DNA from: Dipteris shenzhenensis
Lineage: Eukaryota; Polypodiophyta; Polypodiopsida; Gleicheniales
Assembly: GCA_047967505.1 (NCBI GenBank)
Contig: CM106541.1
DNA: 64,000 bases
Reading direction: 5' to 3' (one strand)
Below are positions 11,370-21,275 of this stretch, in pieces (within the stretch, counting starts at the first letter, position 1; every line of letters starts with the position of its first letter). Under the pieces are notes generated by a model. It ran no database searches and was not told the origin of the DNA. It worked only from the letters and a program-made list of their open reading frames with translations. The translations under genes were made by a program, and so were the position numbers.

Positions 11370-12720
11370 GCCAAACTTATGCAAGATATACGATAGCGGA
11401 TGGCATGCTGAAAAAAATAGCAAGGTAGTAGTACCTAATCAGAATAATCTCAAGCAGAGAGTCATTTAACAATGCCATGATAGCCCGTGTGTGGGACATC
11501 CAGGTGCTGAGAAGACATATGATCTCGTAAAACGAGATTTCTTCCGGCAAAAAATGAAAAAAACATATTCATGAATATGTGACACGTTGATTTTTGTGTC
11601 AGGTGAGTAAGGCAGAGCAGGTGAAGCCACCTGGCCTTTTACAGCCCTTGGAAATACCACTAGGTAGGTAGGAGAGCATTTCCATGGACTTTATAGTTGG
11701 TCTACCTACCACACAAGGTGGATATGATTCTATCCTTGTGGTGGTTGATCGCCTTACCAAGATGACTCAATTTATTCTGACTAGGGAGTCTGTTAGTGCC
11801 CCGCAAGTAGCGGATCTGTTTATTAAACATATATTTCGTCTACATGGATTACCCATATCCATAGTGTCTTCACGGGCAACCTCTTCTAGGAGGATTGTTT
11901 TTCTTCGAGTTTGGAGGGGTTCTCCCTTTTTCTCTGAGGTTTCTACCGGATTGAGATGGCACTATCAGCCCCAATCTTTTCTTTTTGGCTCTTGAGCTTC
12001 TCATGCATTGCATGGTGTATCCCGTATGGAGCTTGCTCTAACAGTTTTCTTTAATACTTAATAGAAGTCTCTTTTTGCAAAAAAAAAAAAGATCCATAGT
12101 GTCAGACAAAGATGTTAAATTTACCAGTCATTTTTGGACTGCAGTGTTTGAGACACTAGGGATTGAGTTGGGAACGAGTAGTGGGAATCATCCTGAAACG
12201 GATGGTCGGACAGAAATAGTCAACCAGACTTTAGAGGATATGCTTAGAGCACATGTTTCGTTGAGGCAACATACGTGGGACTAGTGGTTGCACTATTGGA
12301 ATTTGCCTACAATGATAGAAGACATTCCTCTATAGGAATGAGTCCGTTCGAGCTGAACTATGGTTATAGACCAACTAATCCAACTATGGTTGAAATACCT
12401 CAAAAAGTGCCTAGTGCCACAAACTATGTGGTTCAGATGCGGGAGATGCTAGCACTTGCGAGAGCTAACTTTCGCCAAGCTATGGATAGAGCTAAGGCGT
12501 ATGCGGATGAAAACAGATCCATTAGAGAATTTAAGGAAGGAGAAAAATTTTTTATCGGAATTCCTTCACACTCCTCTTAAGTCTTTGACTGCAGGAGAGT
12601 GTGCTAAGTTATCACCTTGATATTGTGGGCCGTGGTTAATTCTTAAAAGAATAGGCAAGTGACCTATAAGTTGGAATTACCACATGGTTGTAAGGTGCAC
12701 CCAATGTTTCATGTTTTTCG
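11370..12720 (+). pseudogene. Gypsy F integrase
   Basis: The N-terminal zinc-binding remnant shows CVGHPGAEKTYDLVKRDFF. The catalytic core starts MDFIVGLPTTQGGYDSILVV and runs to LHGLPISIVS, where the L1-type insertion intervenes. It resumes with DKDVKFTSHFW and NHPETDGRTEIVNQTLEDML, and AYNDRRHSSIGMSPFELNYG. The end has YKLELPHGCKVHPMFHVFRL. Stops lie near 12280 and 12580. Confidence 0.88.
11869..12091 (+). mobile_element. Short L1-type insertion with poly(A) and 12-bp target duplication
   Basis: Flanked by ATCCATAGTGTC at 11857-11868 and 12092-12103. It ends in a poly(A) run of about 12. Its body matches the reverse complement of the 3' end of the L1-type element at 57647-59928, including TTGAGATGGCACT and ACTTAATAGAAGTCT. 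It is therefore a 5'-truncated copy of about 0.22 kb of that family. It splits the integrase codon row of gypsy F cleanly, so the original sequence can be read by skipping it. Confidence 0.9.
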
Positions 12721-12739
12721 TTTAAAGAAAAAAAATGTG

Positions 12740-12985
12740 CACCCAGGTGACTCACTAATTAAGGGTGTTGTATTGTTTCAGGAGATGGAGGATAAAGCAA
12801 AGCGCAAACCAACAAGAATCCTCGACTGAGAAACTATGCAAGTACGCAATCGGAAGATACCCACAGTGTTGGCAGCATGGCATGGTCTACCTCTCTCTGA
12901 GGCTACCTGGGAATCCGTGTACCAGATGCGGAGAGCATTCCCATTATTTATCATCGAGGATGCTGACACTTGAAGAGGGAAGGAA
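12740..12985 (+). pseudogene. Gypsy F chromodomain-like tail
   Basis: Reads RKPTRILD then RNRKIPTVLAAWHGLPLSEATWE, the C-terminal chromodomain-like module of the chromovirus branch of gypsy elements. It has internal stops. In intact chromoviruses this module directs integration to particular chromatin. Confidence 0.75.
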
Positions 12986-13500
12986 TGTTATGCTCAAGCC
13001 GAGATAACATGACCTCAGAAGGGTCAGTGGACATTTTCCTTTAGAGGACCAACTCTCGTATTATATTTCATTGCGCTTGAAGTATATGGTTAAAGGAATG
13101 AATGTCAAGATCCTTGGTGAGGGTGAAGTGACACTGACTAGATGGTTCTAAAGGTCAGGGGTCTAGGGGCATCAAATTATGTCATTGCCAAGGGGCAAAT
13201 AGAATTTAATGGTACTCCAAGAGAGAGGTAAATGGTGCAACAAGGATTGACCCTAGAATTGTGACATGTGGCATGTAGAATCATCAAGGGATTTGTGGGC
13301 TTTGTGTATAGCATGCAAGTGGAACACACGTGAGAGATTATGAAATGAGCTTGCTATCACAGAGGTTGGCTGGAAGGAACAACAGAGTGTCATCACTCGT
13401 GATTAGTTAGAAATTATGATGCTTGTGCATTTCAAACGGGGTCCGGGGAACCTAAAGAGATATCATTTAGCCTCTCAGGCTAGGATCAACAATCAAATCA
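12986..13500 (+). repeat. Putative right LTR of gypsy F
   Basis: Starts TGTTATGCTCAAGCC directly after the purine tract. The right edge is only approximate and there is no second copy in the window to compare, so this is inferred from position. Confidence 0.5.
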
Positions 13501-13539
13501 GTTGGATTTCTCACAATTACTGAGGAGGTTTACACAATC

Positions 13540-14860
13540 CTAGATTTGGGGGGCACGTTGGGCTACCACTGAATTTGGCCAAGGTAGAAGGTGGGATACC
13601 TAGGCTGCCAGCTGGCCATTGACATTTCAGCAATAGATTGCCCCATGCTAGAGAATGTATTGTATTGAAGCTTGGCCAAACTCTCCATAGTAGGAAGGGC
13701 GCTCGTGCGCAACCATGTCCTTTTGGCCATGGCATGGTACATAGCCTCATGATGGTATTTCCACTACTTAGTGCGCAGTTTCTTGTGACTCCGGTCGGAT
13801 GGCACAAGGAACACTAGCCAGGGTCGCTTGGAGACCATGATCCAGCCCAAAACACAAGGAGGACTTGGCATCACTAACCCAGAGATGCAAAGCAGAGCCT
13901 TTTTAAGCAAGTTGGTCGTGCCGGGGCTCTCTTACCAAGCACGGAGCGCTAGAAGCTCTCCTCCAACGAGGGCTTCTTAGTAACACACCCCACATTGGAG
14001 GTCAAGGGTAGCAGTTCCACAGGTGGATCTTTTCAGAGGATCCCCTCACAGGGAAGGGCTCACCCCTAATGAGCAGTCTTCACAGTCTGGTAGCACTTGT
14101 CAAGAGGACTTATTCGGGCCAGCCCACGGTGCGGTGCCCTCTTGTGGCACCCAAAGGTTCAAATCAGGAGGTTTCATGCTGCGGCAGCAAACGTACATTG
14201 GTTGGGCATGGTGGGATAGTGGCCCAGCCAGTTCATTTGGGGCATGGAACCGCCTCCCTACCGAGGCAGAGGCACGAACAAGAGCCTTGGTGGGAGGGTT
14301 TGCACGTGAGCCTCCCCCCTCCCGCTCCGGCGGATGGTATGGGCAGTTCTCTAGGACAGGGGTGCCCCTAGGATCCAGCTCTTGTAAAGATCACTTGATC
14401 CTTCTGTTCCAAACAGTATAGAGTGGGGATTGGAGGCCTTCGACAACTAGCGACCTAGATACATATCGGGCCCTGGATATGGTGTGTGGCAAAGGATCAT
14501 GGTAGTGGGCCATCTTGGCAAGGAGTGGACCATTGACCCAGTTGCAATCTCGGTAGGGCAGGAGGGTTGCAGTGGCAACGTTGGTTGTGGGAGGGCAGAC
14601 CTCTTTGCGAGGAGCAAAGGGGTCTGATAGAGTGGTTTTGGCCTGCACGTGTAGGGCACTCGCAGAAGGTGGAGGAGGTGCCCTTCTACATATACACAAC
14701 ACCCATCGGTCGTCATCTTCAATTGTAGGCTATAGCCTGGGCTCCCGAGAGAGAGAGAGGCACTGGGTTGAGCAGCAAGTGTCCATGTGCTTTTATAAGA
14801 GCAAATCAATCAATGACAGTAAAAACACCTACTCATGTGATAAATGCCCTTCCAATTAAA
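13540..14860 (+). pseudogene. L1-type LINE fragment (ORF2 C-terminal half)
   Basis: Fragments in shifting frames follow the L1-type element at 57647-59928: YLGCQLAIDISAID, VLLAMAWYIAS, TLARVAW, QGGLGITNPEMQSRA, and an open frame (14023-14421) with YIGWAWWDSGPASSFGAWN and TGVPLGSSSCKD. This region lies between the reverse transcriptase thumb and the zinc-binding end of ORF2. Several stops and frameshifts are present. Confidence 0.75.
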
Positions 14861-15299
14861 TGACGGAATTCGCTAGGCTGTGTGACATGAATCCAAGATA
14901 TAGAAGTATGTAGCTGTAAGAGATCTGAATTTGAAAAGTGATACCTTGTGTGATCTAGGCATCTTGATTGTATGAGAATGGGGTAATCTGTCTCGAAACT
15001 ATGTTGTAACTGTGCATACCGACTCCTCATGTTCCCCCCTCACAAGCAAGCTAGACAGATGATGATAATGCCGATTTACGTACTTGTTGCATCCATCTAC
15101 ATGGCCTCTATATGTATGTGATATTCAAAAGCCCACATCTAACTACTACAGAGGTGGTGCTCCATACTCTACCTATAATCGAACAGACAGCTTATTGCAA
15201 TGGTGCAGGAGAGCATCGTGACATATAGTCACTCCATCCTACCCACTATCATGCCTTACCAAGATCTTATGTCCAAAAAAGCCTACCTGCATAAGGAAT
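14861..15299. other. Unassigned intronic sequence
   Basis: No clear coding match. It may be the continuation of the adjacent minus-strand LINE-P fragment, but the similarity is too weak to claim. Confidence 0.4.
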
Positions 15300-15760
15300 A
15301 GTTACATCTGTAAAACTTGAAAGTGTCTCTGGGTGTTGTAGCCTCCGCAAGTACATATTCCTCCGGTAAGCCTAACCTGACTGTTGTCTTCATGGAGAAG
15401 CCAGGCTCCAAAACATGAGCCAATGTATGCATAGGAGGGGACTATCCTAACTAGCCGGCTGCGGTATACAGAAATCTTCCTGCAGAAGGCTGGCCATGAA
15501 TAGTTCAAAATCATAACCTTCATTTCCCCCAGGTTGACATTCAAATCTCTCTCATGACACGACCTTGAAGGGTGTGACCATGCTATTTGAGGCCGTTAAC
15601 AAGGACACGAGGGCAATCAATACCATTGTCTAATCCAGGAGTGCCCCTGTCCTCTAAAAGTGTCGATCAAAGTGGACAGATCATTGATGTAGAGGCCAAA
15701 TAACGTTGGTCACAGAGGGCAACCTTGTATGACCCGTACCATCTATGTGAAGCTCAGCCA
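15300..15760 (-). pseudogene. LINE-P reverse transcriptase fragment
   Basis: On the minus strand it reads TLFGLYINDLSTLIDTF, then NVNLGEMKVMILN and VPSYAYIGSCF. These match the LINE-P blocks TLFGLYIDELETF, EVNLGKTKVMIFN and VSSYTYLGVSF of the copy at 35590-37830. The catalytic F/YADD region between them is scrambled. Confidence 0.75.
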
Positions 15761-16113
15761 GTTTTTCCTGGGCTATTCAAAGCCCATAAGCAGGAATTTA
15801 TTTTTACACAAAAAAGATGTGTAGGATGTCTATTAAAGGGTAACAAGCTCGATATCTGCTCAAGCATGGCCAGAAAACCTAGTTTGTTTCACCCATACCA
15901 GCAGACCACGATGAAAAAGCAAAACTTCTGGGCTACGCAGGTAAGGTAAAGCCTGGTGCTATCTTCACTCTTCGACACTCCAGTCTGCAATCTTGCAATC
16001 TTAAAGGTTCCAGAAAAGGCAAGTCCTCATCATAATACAAGGGTCCTTAAGAACGATGGTCAACTTACACAGCATCAAAGTAAAGGGCAACACAGAGACC
16101 CATGTAGATGTAC
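15761..16113. other. Start of the giant intron downstream of the 16.1 kb exon
   Basis: No repeats or coding similarity were recognised. It is adjacent to the donor site of the exon at 16114. Confidence 0.5.
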
Positions 16114-16262
16114 CTGTCTTTCCCTATCAGATGTCCACCCAGTGCTTGTTGTGGATCAGCACGCTGCAGAGGTCCGGGATTAAGCCAGTGCTCTTGTCCA
16201 CGATTCACACAATAATTTTGTACCCTTTGCTGAAAGTCGGGGGTTTCGAGAAGTAACCAGAT
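16114..16262 (-). CDS. MED23: MED23 exon stranded between two giant introns
   Basis: A 149-bp exon reading IWLLLETPDFQQRVQNYCVN and then GGHLIGKDR, which matches the LLKTPD, KNYCQNRG and HLSWKDRY blocks of flowering-plant MED23. The acceptor is CATGCAG|ATC (16263) and the donor is ACAG|GTACAT (16114/16113). It enters in phase 0 and leaves in phase 2, exactly completing the Arg codon with the G of the exon at 698. It lies 21.8 kb from the preceding exon and 15.4 kb from the following one. No mutations are seen. Confidence 0.93.
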
Positions 16263-16485
16263 CTGCATGAAAGTAGCAGAAGTTCATACATCTTCTTGCA
16301 TTTCCCTAAGATATTCATTAAAATAAGAATAATAAAGATGTACATTTCTGAGATATTGCAAATACAAGAATGATTTTCATTATCCCTTAACCGTTTAACT
16401 AAGATTACTGACTGGCCTGGTCTCTCCCAAAGTCATGGCTTAACTTCATTAATCAGATCCCCACCTTTACATTTTCTATTTTTAT

Positions 16486-16740
16486 TTCATGGATGTGCAC
16501 CCTCAGAGTCAATATTAATCCCACTTGACTCTATTCCGAAACACCATTTTTAACAAGACTTTCACACCCTAAACAGGGAAGTTATGAAGACATTCAATAG
16601 GGATTGAGTTTTTGGTTTCATGGATGTGCTTCCTCAGAGTCAATATTAATCCCACTTGACTCTATTCCGAAACACCATTTTTAACAAGACTTTCACACCC
16701 TAAACAGGGAAGTTATGAAGGCATTCAATAGGGATTGAGA
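16486..16740 (+). repeat. 131-bp tandem duplication
   Basis: Two nearly identical units (16486-16616 and 16617-16740) begin TTCATGGATGTGC and end GGGATTGAG. Only a few bases differ. It lies in the giant intron about 230 bp upstream of the exon acceptor. No family was recognised. Confidence 0.9.
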
Positions 16741-17289
16741 AAGTTGTATACCAGACGAACACCCTTTATTCTATACATTAGGCATGGCACATTCTGATTG
16801 GAGTCTGCCAACAACACTACTCACCAACAAATCTGAAGAGAACATCAGGTGATAAAAAGGAAACACACAATCAACCATGTGAGTCGTCTCACTCAGTCAT
16901 TGGATCAATGCATGCCTCCCCCCCGCTCTCGCCCTTCTCTCCCTGCTGCCCTTTTGGGAAATTGGATTGGGGTAAGTAGATCAAGAAGGGCATTATTGTT
17001 AGCACTGTTCGGTATCTCAGAAAACGTTCTCTGTTTTTGTAATTTCACAAACCATCAGTGTTAAAAGTAGTGGGCTTTTGACCATCCGTACTCAACCTCT
17101 CTGCATTAAGAGACGGTCACCAACATTCAACCTGCATTCTCCTAGATCAATAAAAGCTCCCGTTTGGGTTGAGCTTCCAGCCCTACCCTTAGCATTTATA
17201 GTCAATCTGACAAGACCTGCTCTGGCATTGGGACTGTGATAGGGGGAGAAAAAGAACAGTTTATGACCCTAGGGCACATCCACAAGTTT
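16741..17289. other. Unassigned intronic sequence
   Basis: No gene recognised. The open frame at 16849-17064 has no similarity I can name. Confidence 0.4.
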
Positions 17290-18075
17290 GTGGTTTCACA
17301 GTTCTAGCAAAAGAGCTCCTAGACTGCACCATAATTCACTCAAAGTCAGCTACCAAACCAAGGATTCAACCCCCTATTTACAAAAACCTGCCCAGTTCTA
17401 TACTATGCTTGTGCAAACAGTGATTCTCAATGGATGCCCAGCCTGGGTACCAGGCTCTCCCGAGCATATTACGCTTTATCATAGGTGAATTGCGGGTAAA
17501 GGCACAGACACCATACCCCGTCTTTCTAGCTGAAACAGGTATGATCCCACTGGAGGAAGAAGCACTATGCCAATATCTGGGATACCTCAACAAGATTAAG
17601 AAGAAGGATGCACCCGAATACCACAAGCAATGGAGGCCACTAAGACCATGGGCTGGTACAGAGATAGGGAGGAATGGATGGAGCTATGGGGAATAAAGGC
17701 TGCTGAACTACAAAAAATTCAGATGAAATCAGAGACTTAGTAGCGCAAAAAATGCTTGGCATGACTCAGGAACACAAACGCAGTTTTACAAACGGGAATC
17801 AATCCGATGGACAGCGATCCAATGCAGAAATATCTTGGGAAGACATGTCAATATCAAAAGCATTTAAGCTGCAAAATAAGGACCAGCTCATATGAGCTAG
17901 AAGTGGAGAGAGGCAGATGGATGCGGCCCAGAATTCCAAGAGAGGAAATATTATGCAAAATCTGTCCTATAGGGGAAATAGAAGATGAGCAGCACGTGCT
18001 CTTGAAATGCCAAGCTTATGCACACATTGCGGAGAGACGTGGATATAGTAGCAATAATCTGAAGAGTCTCTAGGA
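17290..18075 (+). pseudogene. LINE fragment, C-terminal region (distinct lineage)
   Basis: Open frames read YTMLVQTVILNGCPAWVPGS, then TPYPVFLAETGMIPLEEEAL, and finally RTSSYELEVERG, RIPREEILCKICPIGEIED and EQHVLLKCQAY. This is the thumb-to-zinc-binding end of a non-LTR reverse transcriptase with a C-x2-C...H...C pattern. The sequence differs clearly from LINE-P, so it is a separate subfamily. There are stops between the pieces. Confidence 0.75.
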
Positions 18076-18318
18076 ACAGCCAGCCCAAAAGCTTGGAAGC
18101 TAGATAAAATAAATCTTGGAACACTGTAGCAGGGTTCTTGGATTAGCACACAAAATAGCTCAAATTCGAGACCAAACATGACCTTTCGAGTGAACCAGAG
18201 ACAATGTGTGCATAACACCGATTGGTATGCCGGAAGAAGCAGGCTTTTGTCCATCGAAGCGAGAGTTGATAAAAACTGAATTATAGCAACAACTCCGAGG
18301 ACTTTAGGCGAAAATTCC

Positions 18319-18788
18319 TTGAGTGATGATCCTTGTCACCCCTCAAAGACACCCATATCAGGCACACCTATGCACATACACTGTATGACATTCCACTCCA
18401 ACCAGCTCCCGACCTCTCACCCTACCTCCTGCACTCTTTTCACAAGGGACAGTGTCAAAGACGTAGGATTGAAGCTCCATAATGGCCGAGCAAAAGATCA
18501 TGAGGGTATTGCATATGGGATAAACATCCTAGCCCAGATCTTAGCAAAGCTCTTCAATGATGCAGTCTGTCTTGACTTTCCACATACTTGGACGCTCAAC
18601 ACCATCGCACCCATTCACAAGACCGGGGACCCCATGAACTACAGGACCATCATGATCAGGCATGTCATATCTAAGATATATGCATCAGTATTTGACATAG
18701 AGGCCAGCTCATTTGCAGAGATGCAGGGACTTATGGGCAAAGGGACAGGCTGGTTTCCAATGTGACAACGGGACCATGGATCACACAC
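18319..18788 (+). pseudogene. LINE-P ORF2 fragment, left of nested L1
   Basis: The open frame 18319-18765 reads KDHEGIAYG, ILAQILAKLFNDAVC and IAPIHKTGDPMNYRTIMI, matching the start of the reverse transcriptase domain in the LINE-P copy at 28780-31570 (ILAQMFNRAVC, IVPIHKAGDP). It is interrupted after GGATCACACAC by an L1-type element and resumes at 19832. Confidence 0.8.
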
Positions 18789-19819
18789 TTTTTTGTGAGA
18801 AGAAATCTTTTATTTCGATGAAATAATTACATTCATAGCTGCTTCAAAACGAAGTAGCTACTACTCAACAAAAGATCTCAGTATAAGCTGTATACACATC
18901 CTGATCTATCAAACGAGTCTGAAAACAATCGTAGAATGATTGTTGCAGAGATCGTTTGAAAAAAAGAAAGGATGAAAATAGTGGATCACCAAAGACTCTA
19001 TGATTTCTATCTATCCATAAAGTCCATAGGGTCCAATATCGCACCCATACAAAAAATAAATCAAAACCCTGTCTCTGGGGATGAAATCCAAACAACCAGA
19101 AAAATCTGCCAAAAGTGACAGTAGGAAATCGTTGTCGAAGCCTCTGTCTGATGAGAGCAATGAGTGCAGAAGTGTTTGGACAGGACCAAAAGATATGGAG
19201 CACTGATTCAGTAGAGTGCGAGCATCGGTGACAAACAGCTGAAGCAATATGTCTGTGTGCGAGTAACTGTCCAGATGGAAAAATGCCAAGGAGAACTCGC
19301 CATAGGAAAAGCTGTTGTCGAAGAGGGACTTTGTAATGCCAAAGGAGACGCAGCCTTTTCCTCCACCACTTCATTGGACGATCCATATGCCAAACAGTAT
19401 TTACTCTGTTGGAAATCCAAGGTGGAGGTAATAACACTTTATATAGTGATGACACTGTAATATGTGAAAGCTTTTAAGGACGGACATATGAGGAAGGAGA
19501 GCGTAAACTCCAATCCTCAAGCCGATGCTGAATTTCTAAATGAGGTACCGGCAAGTACGGTTGGAGCATTGCTGAAATTTTATGCCATAAAGGACGATAA
19601 TGAGATCCCAAGCCATATTTGCGAGCAGCCAAAGAAAAAGATAGAATTGTGCCATCATCCTGAAGTACATCCGCCACAGATGAAATGCCTTTGAAGGAGA
19701 GAAAATAAGAACGACGGGGTTCTTGTATGGCCAAAGGTGGATGGAATACTTTGGACCAAAAGAGATTCTCTGCCCTCAAAGAGTTGCCCGAGAGTGAGTC
19801 CCTTCCTTTCCATTCCAAG
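18789..19819 (-). mobile_element. L1-type LINE inserted in LINE-P
   Basis: Minus-strand ORF2 C-terminal part in two frames: 19830-19474 (WKGRDSLSGNSLRAENLFW and SFSLAARKYGLGSHYR) and 19455-18868 (zinc-binding end with WWRKRLRLLWHYKVPLRQQL, CHRCSHSTESVLHIFWSCP and WTLWIDRNHRVFG). It is bounded by TGGATCACACAC at 18777-18788 and 19820-19831, a 12-bp target duplication. The T run at its left edge is the residual poly(A) tail. One stop lies between the two frames. Confidence 0.85.
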
Positions 19820-19824
19820 TGGAT

Positions 19825-19855
<31 letters not shown>
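19820..19855 (+). repeat. (CA)n microsatellite grown from the target duplication
   Basis: GGATCACACAC is followed by about a dozen more CA units before LINE-P resumes. The left copy of the duplication has only a few CA units, so this array expanded after the L1 insertion. Confidence 0.8.
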
Positions 19856-20300
19856 GGGAGTGTCATCAAGGAGGCTAGGGCACAAAGGCAGAGGATATAT
19901 TATTGCTTTGTAGATTTTCGCAAAGCCTTTGACATAGGACCAAGGGCTCACCTTATTAGATGACAACAGGAGCTGAATTATGACCTGACCATCATATTTG
20001 ATATAGCACTCTACGAGAGGGTTTCAGGCAAAGTCCGTGCAGGAGCTAGATGGACAGAGGAGATCATGAGCACTATTGGCTCAAACAAGGGTGCCCACTA
20101 TCACCGACCCCATTTGGTCTCTACATAGACGAGCTTGAGACATTTATGGAGATGCTTGGGGGGGGGTTTGGATGCTCTCTTATTGGCTCCTTGATTCAAA
20201 TCCTGCTAACTGCAGATGATGCGGTACTATCATCTTCTTCTACAAAGTGCCTCTAGAGGCACCTAGATGCGCTACAGGCATTCTGTGAGTCCCATAGTTA
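19832..20300 (+). pseudogene. LINE-P reverse transcriptase, right of nested L1
   Basis: Resumes with VIKEARAQRQRIYYCFVDFRKAFD, then YERVSGKVRAGARWTEEI, a shifted GLYIDELETFME, and ILLTADDAVLSS. Here both catalytic Asp residues survive but the preceding Tyr is Thr. It ends at ALQAF, where a family-C LTR takes over. About 1 kb of the LINE is missing before it resumes at 20580. Confidence 0.8.
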
Positions 20301-20309
20301 AGGCTCCAC

Positions 20310-20528
20310 TGTTAGAGAAATCATAGCCAAAGAGTGTGTGTTGGTGTGTTGTACTAGGAGTTCTAGTAGTGGTTCATGTGTGAGTGTCACGTGTCATCTT
20401 GGAAGTTATCCCATATGCACTTGGTGCTAGAGTGTGTGTGCCTAGTCTATAAAGGCTTGTACTTCACTTGTCACATCATATTGGATGAATGAATGAAAGC
20501 CTTTCTATAATGCCTTCATTTGAGTATC

Positions 20529-20579
<51 letters not shown>
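20310..20579 (+). repeat. Family-C LTR fragment
   Basis: Starts TGTTAGAGAAATCATAGCC and runs through CACGTGTCATCTTGG and GGATGAATGAATGAAAGCC to a (TC)n run. It is closely similar to the LTR at 25291 and to the reverse complements at 60304 and 62030. The 3' end after the (TC)n is missing. Confidence 0.85.
20448..20455 (+). promoter_or_regulatory. TATA-like box in family-C LTR
   Basis: TATAAAGG within the LTR, also present at the same place in the copy at 25291. It is placed as expected for an LTR promoter. Only the motif and its position support this. Confidence 0.4.
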
Positions 20580-20580
<1 letters not shown>

Positions 20581-21275
20581 GTGCCCAATGTACTACGCGA
20601 TCCGAGGCCGCTACCACTGTCTTCTCAGAGATGGCTTCGGGCTCCTTTAAAGTTTCCTCGCCTACCCAGATCAAAGATGCCTAGTGGCCTTCATTCACGA
20701 GGGGGTCCGACACAGAGAGTACTTACTCAGGCGACGGGGCTTGGCCACACCACCAGACACCTCTCAGAGCAGGATCACAGAGTTCTTCCCATTGAGTGAT
20801 ATTGATCGTCCAGTCTCTAGACGCAGACGTGACAGAGACCCCGACCTGACGACCGTAGCACGACACACGAGGCATCGAGGGGACACACAAATCACTCTAG
20901 GGGACCTCCCATCATTGTTTAGACCCGGGGCACGCCCCACGGGAGTCACAGTGGCTCTGGTCTTGCGTCGAGTCTCCTCCAGGAGACCAAGACGCACGGC
21001 ACCCCTTGACAGATGCCAGCATCCCATCACCGGCTATGCACCAGCCAGGGCGACATGACATACGGAGGATTCTGCTCCCGCTCCAGTCTTTTTTCTTTTC
21101 ATTGTCACACCCAGATGTATTTGATTATGTATGATCAGACTTAGGACTCAGCACAGGTGATGATGCTCGTTTAGTAGTTCCACCCTTACTGTGATTTGTA
21201 TCAGGTTTTCTTTCAGTCTCATAGACCCATCGGTCTTTCGAAGATTCTAATAAAATCTCTCTCTCTCTCTCTCTA
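20580..21275 (+). pseudogene. LINE-P C-terminal end and 3' UTR (subfamily a)
   Basis: Reads IRGRYHCLLRDGFG, AFIHEGVRHREYLLRRRGLA, ITEFFPLSDIDRPVS and DTQITLGDLPS, with a stop at 21058. The 3' UTR ends GACCCATCGGTCTTTCGAAG followed by (CT)n. It is almost the same as 37130-37830, so the two copies are close relatives. It abuts LINE-P subfamily b at about 21276. Confidence 0.85.

Larger units (their letters stand above)
8865..12985 (+). mobile_element. Gypsy F, decayed Ty3/gypsy element
   Basis: Protease, reverse transcriptase, RNase H, integrase and a chromodomain-like tail occur in the usual gypsy order. The purine tract GAAGAGGGAAGGAA just before 12986 marks the 3' end. The element is broken by many stops, by a 91-bp tandem duplication (10502-10685), by about 0.5 kb of unrelated DNA between RNase H and integrase (about 10811-11350), and by a short L1-type insertion (11869-12091). 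Confidence 0.85.
699..16113 (-). other. Giant MED23 intron (15.4 kb)
   Basis: Defined by the donor AG|GTACAT at 16114/16113 and the acceptor TTGCAG ending at 699. The flanking codons join as K-D-R-F-P, matching the KDR-YP block of flowering-plant MED23. The intron contains copia B, copia A, gypsy F, an L1-type fragment and a LINE-P fragment, described separately. Confidence 0.85.

Noticed and set aside
20534-20579. Long (TC)n as a possible regulatory tract of the host gene
   Set aside because: It is the end of a family-C LTR; the same run is seen in other copies (25530-25560 and 60329-60353).
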